A DNA stretch of 64,000 nucleotides. It comes from Anaerolineae bacterium (GTDB taxonomy: Bacteria; Chloroflexota; Anaerolineae; Aggregatilineales; Phototrophicaceae). Position 1 is the first letter of the stretch. Each line of letters opens with the position of its first letter. Below the pieces are notes generated by a model. It was given only the letters and a program-made list of their open reading frames with translations, was not told where the DNA came from and ran no database searches. Where the stretch lies: positions 62,001 through 126,000 of the forward strand of contig JAJECX010000031.1 of assembly GCA_022821805.1 (NCBI GenBank), in the 5' to 3' direction. The translations under genes were made by a program, and so were the position numbers. Shown here in pieces: positions 26,959 through 35,749 of the stretch.

Positions 26959-28362
26959 TCAAAATACTTGTTGTACACGCGCCGCGTCCGGACGGACAAA
27001 CTGTCCATCGCCGGGGGCTCCGACGATATCTCCGTCATGGAATACCGTTTTGCCGTTGACGATAGTTCGCTCCACTTTGCCTTTGAAGCTCATGCCATCG
27101 TAGAGCTTGTCGCAGTCGCGCGCTTGGGTGAAAAGCATGTCGCGATGGATGGTCGTCTCCGCTTCTGGATCGTAAATGACGAGGTCGGCGGCGGCGCCGA
27201 CAGCGATAACGCCGCGCTCGGGATAAACGCCGAAGCGCTTCGCCCCGTTTGTCGCCACCAGTTCGATCGCTTTGTTGACGCTGATTCGCTTGCTCAGCGC
27301 TTCGTGCATGACGCCGAGCAGCAGTTCTTCCACGCCCGGCGCGCCTGGCGGCGCCGCCCATAAGTCCTCGCGCGCCCGCTCCTTTTCCTCCACCAGAAAT
27401 GGCGAATGATCGGTCGTGATCGCCAGCAGCGTTCCATCGAGCAGCCCGTCCCAAATTGCCGCTTGGTCGGCTTCCTTTCGCAGAGGCGGATTGATCTTGG
27501 CGTAGGGACCGCAGCGTTCCAGGTCGGCTTCGGTGAAGAAGAGATAATGCGGGCAGGTCTCGGCGCTCACTGTTGAGCCCGTCGCCTTGAAGCGGCGGAT
27601 GACCGCAAGCGCCTCGGCGCCACTGACGTGGGCGATATGCAGATTGGCGCCGATGCTTTCGTTCAGCGCAAGCAAAGTGGCGATCGCCAATGCCTCGACA
27701 TGGGGCGGGCGAGATTCGCCATGCGCCGGCACATCATTGCGATTGGCTTGTATCAGCTGCGCCGTATGCCATTCCAGCAGTTGATTGTTTTCGGCATGCA
27801 CGGCGCAAACCAAACCAGTTTCCGCGACCAGATTCAGCGCTTGATAAAGCTCTGGCGCCTGCGGCAGGCATAGCCCTTCAAACTCGTCATCTCGACCCTT
27901 TGGCGCCGCCGTCATAAAGATTTTGAAGCCGATCGCGCCTTCGCTTACCATGTCGTCGATTTCGCCGCGATCGAGCAGACCAGGCGCGCCATACAAGCCG
28001 AAATTTACGTAGGCGTCGCGCTCGCCTAGCGCCTTGCGCATGCGGAATACATCGCCAGTCGCGCAGCATGGTTTCGAGATCGGCATCTCAAATACAGTCG
28101 TGACGCCGCCGGCGGCCGCGGCGCGTGTCTCGGTGGCGAAGTCGCCGCGCTGTGGATAAGCGGGCGCGCGACAATGGAAATGAATATCGATGGCGCCCGG
28201 CAGCAGCAGTTTGCCCGCCGCGTCAATCGTCTCGTCGGCGCTGATGCCGGTGGAATCGGCGGCCAAGGCGATAATGCGCCCATCCCGAAGGCCGACATCC
28301 ATTTCGGAAACATCAGTCTCCAGCGCCACCCGCGCATTCTTGATTAGCGTATCTACCTGCAA
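26959..28362 (-). CDS. Cyclic amidohydrolase, allantoinase/dihydroorotase-like
   Basis: 467-aa cyclic amidohydrolase. Metal site: HFH in AIDIHFHCR, the carboxylated lysine in IGFKIFM, histidines in VHAEN and AHVSG, and the aspartate in TTDHSPF. Overall similarity is to allantoinase/dihydroorotase-type enzymes that open ureide or hydantoin-like rings. The start is TTG at 28362 with GGGGA about 5 bp before it. The neighbours (M20 peptidase, second amidohydrolase, DapA-like lyase) suggest successive degradation of an N-heterocycle; allantoin is one possibility, but no allantoate-specific gene is recognisable. Confidence 0.88.
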   Translation of the reverse strand: MQVDTLIKNARVALETDVSEMDVGLRDGRIIALAADSTGISADETIDAAGKLLLPGAIDIHFHCRAPAYPQRGDFATETRAAAAGGVTTVFEMPISKPCCATGDVFRMRKALGERDAYVNFGLYGAPGLLDRGEIDDMVSEGAIGFKIFMTAAPKGRDDEFEGLCLPQAPELYQALNLVAETGLVCAVHAENNQLLEWHTAQLIQANRNDVPAHGESRPPHVEALAIATLLALNESIGANLHIAHVSGAEALAVIRRFKATGSTVSAETCPHYLFFTEADLERCGPYAKINPPLRKEADQAAIWDGLLDGTLLAITTDHSPFLVEEKERAREDLWAAPPGAPGVEELLLGVMHEALSKRISVNKAIELVATNGAKRFGVYPERGVIAVGAAADLVIYDPEAETTIHRDMLFTQARDCDKLYDGMSFKGKVERTIVNGKTVFHDGDIVGAPGDGQFVRPDAARVQQVF

Positions 28363-28398
28363 AACATTCCCCTTTAGTGAAGTGTTCGCACACTCGAT

Positions 28399-29577
28399 CT
28401 AATATCGCGGCGATCCAATGGGTCGCCCGTCGTGATATAGCGTCCGTCGAACAAATTTTAGCAGTATGTCCGTGGTCGCCTGATAATCCGCCAGCAGCAC
28501 ATGCTCGTCGGCAGCATGCGCGACTTCGTAGCTGCCCGGTCCAAAGATGATCATATCGCCGCGCGCCAGATCCGTCAGATGCTTGGCGTCGCTGCCGGGC
28601 AAATAACCGATCGGGCCCGGATCGTCGTCAATCACCTCGCGCACGCAGGACATGAAAGCCTTCGCATAGTCAGAATCCAAAGCGGAATCAAACCAGGGCG
28701 AATAAACATAATCGCCGATATCGACAGACGCCGGCGCCAGATCGACCGCTTCAATGACCGAGCGCAATTCCGCTTTTACCGCCTCCGGGTCTTCACGCGG
28801 GATCATCCGGCGGTCCAAATATATCGCGCAGGAATCCGGCACGGCGTTGGCGGTGCTGCCGCCATCAATTACGCCGATATTGCAAGTGGGGAAGCCGACC
28901 ACCGGGTGGACGCGTTTCGCCAGCTCTCGGTGATACGTATCAAGCGCGCCGATGACTTTGGACATCGCAACAATGGCGTTGACGCCGCGGTCAGGGTTGG
29001 TGGCGTGGACGGATTTGCCGCTGGCGCGGACGGTGGCGCGCATGACGCCTTTGTGGGCTATGGCGACCTTATTGCCCGTCTGCTCGCCGACGACGATGAA
29101 ATCGCAAGCGGGCAAATGTCCCGAATCAGCTAGCCACTTCGTGCCCAACTGTCCGCCGACTTCTTCTTCGGCGGCGGCGACCAGGATTAGCGTCCCCGTC
29201 AGCGAGTCGCGCTCGGCGGCATCAATCATAGCCAGCATCATGGATGCGAGCGGCGCTTTGTCGTCAATGCTGCCCTTGCCATACAGCGCGCCGTCACGCA
29301 GCTCGCCCGCGTAGGGACTGACGCTCCATCTCTCCGCCTCGGTCGCGGCGATGGGCACAGTATCGATATGGGCGTGCAGCATTATCCGCGGCTCGCCGAC
29401 GCCCAGTAGAGCCACTGTATTCAGCGCTTCCGGCTTGACATCAGGAGCATGTTGCCGCACCTCGCAGCCGATGGCGCGCATTTGGTCGGCCACGAAATCA
29501 GCCATGGCGCGGGTATCGCCCGGCGGGTTGGGCGAGGGGATCCGCACCAGGCGCTGCAAAAGCGCGATGCTATCCAT
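28399..29577 (-). CDS. M20 family metallopeptidase (ArgE/DapE/carbamoylase-like)
   Basis: Binuclear zinc hydrolase (392 aa) acting on N-acyl or N-carbamoyl amino acids or dipeptides. Motifs in order: LHAHIDTVP (first metal His and Asp), YGKGSIDDKAPLA (bridging Asp), AAEEEVGGQLG (general-base Glu and metal Glu) and VVGEQTGN. The dimerisation lid is about residues 180-290. Its ATG directly follows the stop of the VOC gene. In this operon it could hydrolyse the ring-opened product of the allantoinase-like enzyme. Confidence 0.9.
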   Translation of the reverse strand: MDSIALLQRLVRIPSPNPPGDTRAMADFVADQMRAIGCEVRQHAPDVKPEALNTVALLGVGEPRIMLHAHIDTVPIAATEAERWSVSPYAGELRDGALYGKGSIDDKAPLASMMLAMIDAAERDSLTGTLILVAAAEEEVGGQLGTKWLADSGHLPACDFIVVGEQTGNKVAIAHKGVMRATVRASGKSVHATNPDRGVNAIVAMSKVIGALDTYHRELAKRVHPVVGFPTCNIGVIDGGSTANAVPDSCAIYLDRRMIPREDPEAVKAELRSVIEAVDLAPASVDIGDYVYSPWFDSALDSDYAKAFMSCVREVIDDDPGPIGYLPGSDAKHLTDLARGDMIIFGPGSYEVAHAADEHVLLADYQATTDILLKFVRRTLYHDGRPIGSPRY

Positions 29578-30042
29578 CTATATGCCCTTGACGGATTTAT
29601 ACTCTTCCAGTTCTTCCGGCGTATAGACTTGCATTAGCTCCAGCTCGACGCCGCCGGCTTCTTGCTCCAGAAACGCCACCCAGCCTTCGGGATGGACGTG
29701 GCTGCCCGTGACCTTGCAGGCGGCGCATTCCTTGAGGGTAGCGCCTTTCGCTTGCGCCTCGTCGAGCGCGTCATCGATATTGGGCACGGCGTAGCAGATG
29801 TGATGCAAGCCTTCATAACCACGCTCCTTGATCCAGGCATCGTAGCGCCCGCCCGCGTCCATGGACTGGCAGAGCTGATATTCGACATCGCCCACGTTGA
29901 AGATAGCGGTGACATTGCGCGATTTCTCATAGTCATGAATTTCGGCATCGTGCCCGACGCCAAGAAACTCCTGATATTGCCGCAGCGACTCGCGCGCATC
30001 GTTGACCGCGAAAGCCATGTGTTTGATATACCGTTCGTGCAT
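29578..30042 (-). CDS. VOC superfamily protein (glyoxalase/methylmalonyl-CoA epimerase-like)
   Basis: 154 aa with two beta-alpha-beta-beta-beta modules. HMAFAVNDARESLRQYQEFLG opens module one; GLHHICYAVPNIDDAL opens module two; and VAFLEQEAGGVELELMQ supplies the terminal Glu. These match the His-Glu-His-Glu metal site of methylmalonyl-CoA epimerase-like proteins. AAAAGGAG precedes the ATG. Its stop abuts the M20 start codon, a strong sign of coupling. The substrate is not determined; an isomerase or dioxygenase step in the operon's pathway is possible. Confidence 0.87.
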   Translation of the reverse strand: MHERYIKHMAFAVNDARESLRQYQEFLGVGHDAEIHDYEKSRNVTAIFNVGDVEYQLCQSMDAGGRYDAWIKERGYEGLHHICYAVPNIDDALDEAQAKGATLKECAACKVTGSHVHPEGWVAFLEQEAGGVELELMQVYTPEELEEYKSVKGI

Positions 30043-30074
30043 TTCAATCTCCTTTTAATGCGCATAGTCCAATT

Positions 30075-30608
30075 CTATTTGAAGCGTTCCCAATGTGTTA
30101 GGTCGCGCCAAGTGATCTTCTTCCAGGCGCGCATGCCCGGCTGGGCGGTTGACGCTCGGTGACCGATGCAGATGAACATCTCGGGCGAATAACTCTCGGG
30201 CAGATTGAGAATTTTCTTCACCGCCTCTTTGCTGTAAGAGGTGACGGGACCGGATGCCAAACCGAGCGCATGCGCCGCCAACATCATGGTCTGCGCGGCC
30301 GTGCCAACATCAATCAGTAATGCGCGGTCAGTCGGCGGCAAGTTGTGCTCGGCGGCGACATCCCAGTTAGTGCAGATGAGGATCAGGACGGGCGCCTCTT
30401 GGAACATGCCCGGCGAGACCAAGCGGATCAACCGGCGCGTCTCCGCATCCTGAATGACGATATAGCGATTTGGCCGCAAGTTGCCGCCACTGGGCGCCCA
30501 GCGCGCCGCTTCCAGGATGGCTTCAATCTGCTCGCGCGCGACCGGCTCGCCGGTCATTTCGCGCACGACACGCCGCGTTTTGATATTGTTCAGCACCGCC
30601 TCGCTCAT
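30075..30608 (-). CDS. Nitroreductase family flavoprotein
   Basis: 177-aa FMN-dependent oxidoreductase. TRRVVREMTGEPV and ARWAPSGGNLRPNRYIV are the classic N-terminal FMN-binding segments, and LALASGPVTSY-like plus PEMFICIGH close the fold. Members reduce nitro groups, quinones or enoates with NAD(P)H. GGAGG lies within the stop region of the upstream small gene, indicating coupling. In this operon it may supply a reductive step on a ring or unsaturated acid. Confidence 0.88.
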   Translation of the reverse strand: MSEAVLNNIKTRRVVREMTGEPVAREQIEAILEAARWAPSGGNLRPNRYIVIQDAETRRLIRLVSPGMFQEAPVLILICTNWDVAAEHNLPPTDRALLIDVGTAAQTMMLAAHALGLASGPVTSYSKEAVKKILNLPESYSPEMFICIGHRASTAQPGMRAWKKITWRDLTHWERFK

Positions 30609-30610
30609 TG

Positions 30611-30928
30611 TTATTCCTCCGGCAGCGAACTATGACGAAGAAGGCAAGCGGCGACCGCCCGACAGCGTTCATCGAGGGCGGCGGAGTAAGCGTCGACATC
30701 GGACATGCGCATGTGCATGTCCGGAATGCGATCGACATTTTCCTGCAGGAATTCCCGCGATTTTTCCGAAGCGCGTTCGACGATCATGCCGCTTAGACGC
30801 TCGGTTGCCGTCAGAAGGCGCAAGGGACCGTAATTCGCCGGCTCTTCCATTTGTATCCGCGCCGAAGTGATCAGCAGCGCTAAGAGTTCTACCGCTTCTT
30901 CTTCGGTTAGCACCCAGTTTTCGCTCAT
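30611..30928 (-). CDS. Small helical protein, DUF6092-like
   Basis: 105 aa from ATG 30928; no signal peptide or membrane helix. It appears all-helical, with EEEAVELLALLITSARIQMEEP and YGPLRLLTATERLSGMIVE. The pattern recalls DUF6092 proteins, though I give that only moderate weight. It is the promoter-proximal gene of the minus-strand operon running down to 24774, and its stop overlaps the ribosome-binding site of the nitroreductase gene. It may be a small partner of the nitroreductase; no function is known. Confidence 0.6.
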   Translation of the reverse strand: MSENWVLTEEEAVELLALLITSARIQMEEPANYGPLRLLTATERLSGMIVERASEKSREFLQENVDRIPDMHMRMSDVDAYSAALDERCRAVAACLLRHSSLPEE

Positions 30929-31168
30929 GTGCGTCGAACCCCGGGACACAGCCTTATGCAGTTCAGTCTGCTTGACAGCGCAATTTGCCCAGTCTATCAT
31001 CGCAAGCGTCGAAGAGATTGTCTACCGACTGCAAGCGGACAGATTATAAGAAGCGCCGAAACCAGTGTCAAGCAAACTGGATGCTAAACCGAAAGGCGTG
31101 AAGAAGATGCGGCGAAGACATGTTTCGCTTGCTGGCGAACTCATCGCCCAAGATTGAGGGTTTATGTG

Positions 31169-32113
31169 ATGAGGCGAGTCATCATCACCGGCGCCAACGG
31201 CTTTGTTGGCTCAAATATCGTCGGCGCCCTTCTTGATGCGGGCTTTGAAGTGGCCGCAGTAGATCTGAATTTTGACAATCCGGCTTATGCGAAGTTATCT
31301 GGCGAGAAGCTGCTGCTCGTTGAGTCGGACTGCGTCAATATGCCGCCCGTGCCTGCCGATGCGCTGATACACGCCGCATTTGTCACCGCGACGCCGGAAG
31401 AACGGGGCGAATCTCCCGAGCGCAACCTGGGCGCCAATATTGAGCCCTTTCTTGCGGTCCTGGAATACGCGCAGCGTCAGCGTATTAAACGGTCGATATA
31501 TGTGAGTTCCGCGGCCGTGCTTCACGGCAGGCCCGAAACCACAATCTATGAGTCGTTCGCGCCACGCCCGCTAGGCGTTTACGGTGTCGCCAAGACCTTG
31601 ATGGAGCAGACGGTCGAAACCATGCGACAGGTCCACGGTCGCGATTGCCTCTGCGTGCGTCCAGGAAGCATATATGGTCCTTTCGAGTTCACTCGCTCTA
31701 CTCGACCGCGGCTGAGCGCCATCGCGCGGATGATTCAGTCGGCGCTTACCGCGGGCGAAATCATCGTCGATCAGCCGCAAGAGCAAAAAGAATGGACTTT
31801 TGCGCCGGATATCGGGCGGGCTTTAGTGGCGCTCCTCAAATCGGATTCGTTGAATCACGCCCTTTATCAACTTGCCAGCGGCGAGCATGTTTCGAACTTG
31901 GCTGTCGCTCGCATGATTCAGTCTTTTTTGCCGGGCCTGTCTCTGCGCGTTAAGCCGTCGGAAGCCGGATCAGATGGCGCGCAAATTCAGCCGCGCATCT
32001 TGGACAGGGAACGCTTGAGGCAGGATACCGGTTTCCGCAACTGGACGAAAATGAGCCAGGTCACGCTCAAGCGTACGCACGACAGCATCGCGCAGGTAAT
32101 CCGCAATGCTTAA
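31169..32113 (+). CDS. NAD-dependent epimerase/dehydratase (extended SDR)
   Basis: 314-aa extended SDR acting on a nucleotide sugar or sugar derivative. TGANGFVGSN (residues 7-16) is the NAD-binding glycine motif. The catalytic triad is seen as SSAAVLHG and YGVAK. ATG 31169 with GAGGG 8 bp upstream is preferred to the TTG at 31154. Its last eight bases overlap the following Gfo/Idh/MocA gene, so they are co-translated. Substrate specificity cannot be read from these motifs. Confidence 0.9.
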   Translation: MRRVIITGANGFVGSNIVGALLDAGFEVAAVDLNFDNPAYAKLSGEKLLLVESDCVNMPPVPADALIHAAFVTATPEERGESPERNLGANIEPFLAVLEYAQRQRIKRSIYVSSAAVLHGRPETTIYESFAPRPLGVYGVAKTLMEQTVETMRQVHGRDCLCVRPGSIYGPFEFTRSTRPRLSAIARMIQSALTAGEIIVDQPQEQKEWTFAPDIGRALVALLKSDSLNHALYQLASGEHVSNLAVARMIQSFLPGLSLRVKPSEAGSDGAQIQPRILDRERLRQDTGFRNWTKMSQVTLKRTHDSIAQVIRNA

Positions 32114-33128
32114 GGTACTCTTGGCGGGCCTTGGCGTGCGCGGGCGACACTGGGCACAAGTTATCGAGCGCTCTGAACGCGCTGAATTGCTCGCTTATGT
32201 CGATCCGTCCGCCGATGAGCTGGCGCGCGCTGCCGCCGAATTCGGCGAGCGACCTGCCTTCGCCAGCGTCATGGCGGCGCTGGATTCGCTTGACGATGTA
32301 GGGGCATTGGTGCTGGCGAATCCGCCAATGGGGCGCGAAGGCATCGTAAGAGCGGCGAGCGCGCGAAAGCTGCCGATGCTGATCGAAAAGCCGCTAGCGC
32401 TCAGCCTCGCTGAAGCGGCGACGATTTTGCGAATCGTCGAGAATGCCGGCATTCCGCTTATGGTTGGGCTGAACTTTCGCTACCTGGCGGTGACGCAGGC
32501 GACGAAGCGATTGCTGGCTCGGCAGACAGTCGGAAATCCTGAATTCGCGCGCTTCACCTATGAACGCTGGCGCGATGGGCGGCGTCCCGATCTCAATGAT
32601 TATCCGCTGACGATGGCACATCCGATGCTCTGGGAGCAGACGATCCATCACTTCGATTTGATGCGTTATGTCTATGGTCAGGAACCCTTGCGGTTGCAAT
32701 GCCAGACTTGGAATCCCTCCTGGAGTATGTACGCCGGCGACAGCAATGTCTCCGCCTTGATCGACTTTGATGGTGGACTGCGGGTGAATTATCAGGGAAC
32801 TTGGCAGGGTAATTGGGCGGCGCCCGGCTTTGAATGGCGCACCGACTGCACAGACGGTATCATCTCGCAGCAGGACGAATTTGGCGCGCTCTACTATGCC
32901 AGACGCGATGACGCCGAATTGACCGCGGTTCCGCTTCCGCCGCATGAGCGCTGGATCAGCGAAACACGGGCGCTCTTTGCCGCCTTCGTCGCTCATGTCG
33001 TCGATGGAGCGGCGCTGCAATGCAGTGGTCGCGACCATCTGATGTCGCTGGCGATGCTGGAGGCCTGCATCCAATCGAGCGCGAGCGGCGGCGGCGCTGC
33101 CATCGATGAGGTTTTGCCGGAGATCTAA
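32106..33128 (+). CDS. Gfo/Idh/MocA family oxidoreductase
   Basis: 340-aa NAD(P)-dependent sugar or inositol dehydrogenase family protein. The Rossmann start KVLLAGLGVRGRHW, then MLIEKPLALSL (the EKP lysine motif) and the C-terminal sheet with HHFDLMRYVYG are present. It overlaps the preceding epimerase by eight bases. A second family member lies 1.5 kb downstream at 34614, and the two share no more than general family similarity. The four genes 31169-35681 probably act on one sugar or sugar-acid substrate. Confidence 0.9.
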   Translation: MLKVLLAGLGVRGRHWAQVIERSERAELLAYVDPSADELARAAAEFGERPAFASVMAALDSLDDVGALVLANPPMGREGIVRAASARKLPMLIEKPLALSLAEAATILRIVENAGIPLMVGLNFRYLAVTQATKRLLARQTVGNPEFARFTYERWRDGRRPDLNDYPLTMAHPMLWEQTIHHFDLMRYVYGQEPLRLQCQTWNPSWSMYAGDSNVSALIDFDGGLRVNYQGTWQGNWAAPGFEWRTDCTDGIISQQDEFGALYYARRDDAELTAVPLPPHERWISETRALFAAFVAHVVDGAALQCSGRDHLMSLAMLEACIQSSASGGGAAIDEVLPEI

Positions 33129-33224
33129 GCGATTGGAACTCAGCGGCGCGATCTGAGGGAGCATTGCCGCTGTCGGTTGCAATAGATATCCATTTGTGTC
33201 CGCACAATTAAGAAGCGAACTGTC

Positions 33225-34604
33225 ATGAGCAAAACATTCGTCGGCATTCAAATAGGCGCGATTAGCTTCATTGATGAAGGCGTCGAGGAGGTCCTCGACA
33301 TCTTACAAGAGAAAGCCGGTGTGAACGCGTTGATGATCTCGGCGCTGAGCTGGAGCATCGGCAATGCCGGGCGCGCCGCCTTTGGCTTCCCCGACCATGG
33401 CGCGAGAGAGCCCGACAACCTTCGCGGCGGCGCCTTCTTTGAACCCGACCCGCGCTACTACAGCAAGACCTTCATGAAGCAGTTCGCCGCGCCGGACGAG
33501 CTTTACATCGGCTTTGATACGCTGGCGGATGTCATACCGGCGGCGCGCCAGCGCGGCATCAATGTGTACACCTACTACTGCGAGACATCGAGTTCAGCGA
33601 TTCGGTCGATTTGGCAGCCGGGTTTCCAGCATTTCCTTGATCGAGATCATCGAGGACGAATGGCGTCTCGTCCCTCGCTGCTGAACCTCGATTACAAGAC
33701 CTTCTGGCATTCGGTTTTCGCCGATTGGCTGAACAACCACGACCTTCGCGGCATCATGTGGGGCATTGAGCGGCAGAGCCCGCTGATGGACATCTTCCGC
33801 GGCGACACATCAACCGGCTTTGATGAATTCTATGTGGCCGAAGCCCGCGCTCGTGGCATTGATGCGGAGCGGGCGATCGCCGGATACTGCACGATTGAAG
33901 ACCTGCTGCAGCGGGCGCGCGGCGGAGACAAGCCGAAGGACGGCGCCTTCGTACTGCTGCTGCGGCAACTGCTGCGTTATCCCGAAGTTCTGCTCTGGGA
34001 GAAGATGTGGCTGGAATCGCACCATGCCTTTTACCGCGAGCTATATGGTTTGGTGAAATTCTTCGACCCGAGCTTCGAATTTGGCATCGGCATTTGGCAG
34101 GTGATCAACACGTATAATCCCTATTTGAGGGCGCAATATGACCAGGCGGAGTACGCGCCCTACGCGGACTGGTTCAAGCCGGTGCTTTATCACACGCCGG
34201 CCGGCGCGCGTTTCGCCGATTTCGCCGCTTCCTGGCATGCGGGCGTCTTGGCTGACGCTTCGCCCGATGGCGCTTATGACGCGCTAGCGACTGTGCTTGG
34301 CTTGGGCGATTTCGTCGCGCCGCGAGCGGAGGGAGCGATGGCTGGTTTCAGACCGGCTTACGTCAGAGAATGGACCGCGCGCTTGATCGAGGAGACGGGA
34401 AAACCCGTCTACCCCGGGATCGGCGTTGGCGTCGGGCATCACGGCGAAAGCAAAGAAATCACACCGCAAGAAATCCGCGAAGGCGTCCACGCGGGCTTTG
34501 ATGGCGGCGCATCGGGCCTCATGATCTCGCGCAATTATTCGGAAGCGGAACTGCGCAATCTGGAGGCTGTCGGCGATGCCCTGCGCGCGCGTGGATTGAT
34601 ATAG
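33225..34604 (+). CDS. Probable TIM-barrel glycosidase-like protein of unknown family
   Basis: 459 aa, soluble. Alternating strand-helix segments such as VNALMISALSWSIG, INVYTYYCE, LRGIMWGIERQSP, FEFGIGIWQVIN and GKPVYPGIGVGVGHHGE resemble successive beta strands of a (beta/alpha)8 barrel. The acidic residue in MWGIERQ and the histidine-rich GVGHHGE at the C-terminal barrel face are candidate active-site positions. Its TAG is inside the AGGAGG ribosome-binding site of the next gene, so the two are coupled. I cannot place it in a named GH family. Confidence 0.65.
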   Translation: MSKTFVGIQIGAISFIDEGVEEVLDILQEKAGVNALMISALSWSIGNAGRAAFGFPDHGAREPDNLRGGAFFEPDPRYYSKTFMKQFAAPDELYIGFDTLADVIPAARQRGINVYTYYCETSSSAIRSIWQPGFQHFLDRDHRGRMASRPSLLNLDYKTFWHSVFADWLNNHDLRGIMWGIERQSPLMDIFRGDTSTGFDEFYVAEARARGIDAERAIAGYCTIEDLLQRARGGDKPKDGAFVLLLRQLLRYPEVLLWEKMWLESHHAFYRELYGLVKFFDPSFEFGIGIWQVINTYNPYLRAQYDQAEYAPYADWFKPVLYHTPAGARFADFAASWHAGVLADASPDGAYDALATVLGLGDFVAPRAEGAMAGFRPAYVREWTARLIEETGKPVYPGIGVGVGHHGESKEITPQEIREGVHAGFDGGASGLMISRNYSEAELRNLEAVGDALRARGLI

Positions 34605-34613
34605 GAGGCAGCG

Positions 34614-35681
34614 ATGTCGATTCGAGTGGGCATTATTGGCGCTAGTTTCGCGCGCGAGGCTTATTTGCCGGCGCTGCGGACGATTGACGATGCTGAGCTG
34701 GTGGCGATTGCCAGCGCGCGACTATCCAGCGCGCAGTCGGCTGCGGACCAATTCAATATCCCGCATGTCTATGATGACTGGCAGCGGATGATCGGCGAGC
34801 ATGAATTTGATCTGGTTTGCATCGCCACGCCGACCGTCTTCCACGCGCCGATGACGCTGGCGTCGTTGAGCGCAGGCGCGCACGTGCTCTGCGAAAAGCC
34901 GATGGCGATGAACCGGGACGAATCGGCCGAGATGCTGGAGCGGGCGGAAGCGTCGGGCCTGCTGCATATCATCGGCCACGAGCTGCGTTTCAATCCCAAC
35001 CGGCGCAAGATCAAGTCGCTGATTGATAGCGGCGCAATAGGCGACCTTCGCTACCTGAACATCCATAACGTCTCCCCGTCGTGGGGCGATCGGGCATTCC
35101 GTCGTGCCGGAGACTGGTTGCTACGCGAAGATATGGGCGGCGGACGGCTGGGCGCCAGCGGCTCGCATATGATTGATTTGCTGCGCTTCTGGCTGGGTGA
35201 CATCGGCGCCGTCAGCGGGCAAGTGGCGACCATGGCGCCTGAGCGCGTCGACAAGGATAGCGGCGCGCCCTGGCGCGCGACGGCGGATGATCACTTCAGC
35301 TTTACAGCGGAGATGCGAAATGGCGCGCTCTGTTCGGTCACGGTGAGTTTCATCGGCCGCTACGGCGGCGGCAGTCATACGCAGATTTTCGGTTCTGAGG
35401 GCGCGGTCATGCTGGCAGATAGCGACGAAAAGCTGCTAGTGGCGCGTGATGGCGAGGAATTTCAAGATATGAGTTTGCGCGATCGCAACGCGGATTTGCC
35501 GGGAATCCGACCCGGCATTTGGAATGTGTCGTTTGTGGGGCTCATGCAGGAGTTGACTGCCGCCATTCGTGAAGATCGACCGCTGGCTTGGGGCGCAAAC
35601 TTTGGAGATGGCCATCAATGTCAAATCGTGTTGGACGCGCTGCGCCAGAGCAGCCGCGAGCGGCGCTGGGTTGCGCTGTGA
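34614..35681 (+). CDS. Gfo/Idh/MocA family oxidoreductase
   Basis: 355 aa. VGIIGASFAREAYLPAL is the dinucleotide-binding start. VLCEKPMAMN carries the EKP motif, and GGRLGASGSHMIDLLRFWLG supplies the conserved H of the substrate site. AGGAGG lies 6 bp before the ATG and overlaps the stop of the upstream gene. It is the last gene of the 31169-35681 set. A redox pair with the 32106 enzyme, oxidising and re-reducing a sugar as in some glycoside-processing oxidoreductase pathways, is possible (inference). Confidence 0.9.
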   Translation: MSIRVGIIGASFAREAYLPALRTIDDAELVAIASARLSSAQSAADQFNIPHVYDDWQRMIGEHEFDLVCIATPTVFHAPMTLASLSAGAHVLCEKPMAMNRDESAEMLERAEASGLLHIIGHELRFNPNRRKIKSLIDSGAIGDLRYLNIHNVSPSWGDRAFRRAGDWLLREDMGGGRLGASGSHMIDLLRFWLGDIGAVSGQVATMAPERVDKDSGAPWRATADDHFSFTAEMRNGALCSVTVSFIGRYGGGSHTQIFGSEGAVMLADSDEKLLVARDGEEFQDMSLRDRNADLPGIRPGIWNVSFVGLMQELTAAIREDRPLAWGANFGDGHQCQIVLDALRQSSRERRWVAL

Positions 35682-35709
35682 TGGCTTTCATGGTTTCGCC
35701 AATTTGCAA

Positions 35710-35718
35710 TGCTATAAT
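35710..35718 (+). promoter_or_regulatory. Extended -10 promoter of the first Uma2 gene
   Basis: TGC followed by TATAAT (35713-35718), an extended -10 element, 31 bp before the ATG at 35750. No good -35 is visible, as is usual for extended -10 promoters. Confidence 0.55.
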
Positions 35719-35749
35719 AGCTTCACACTAAGTGGGACGAGGACGAATC

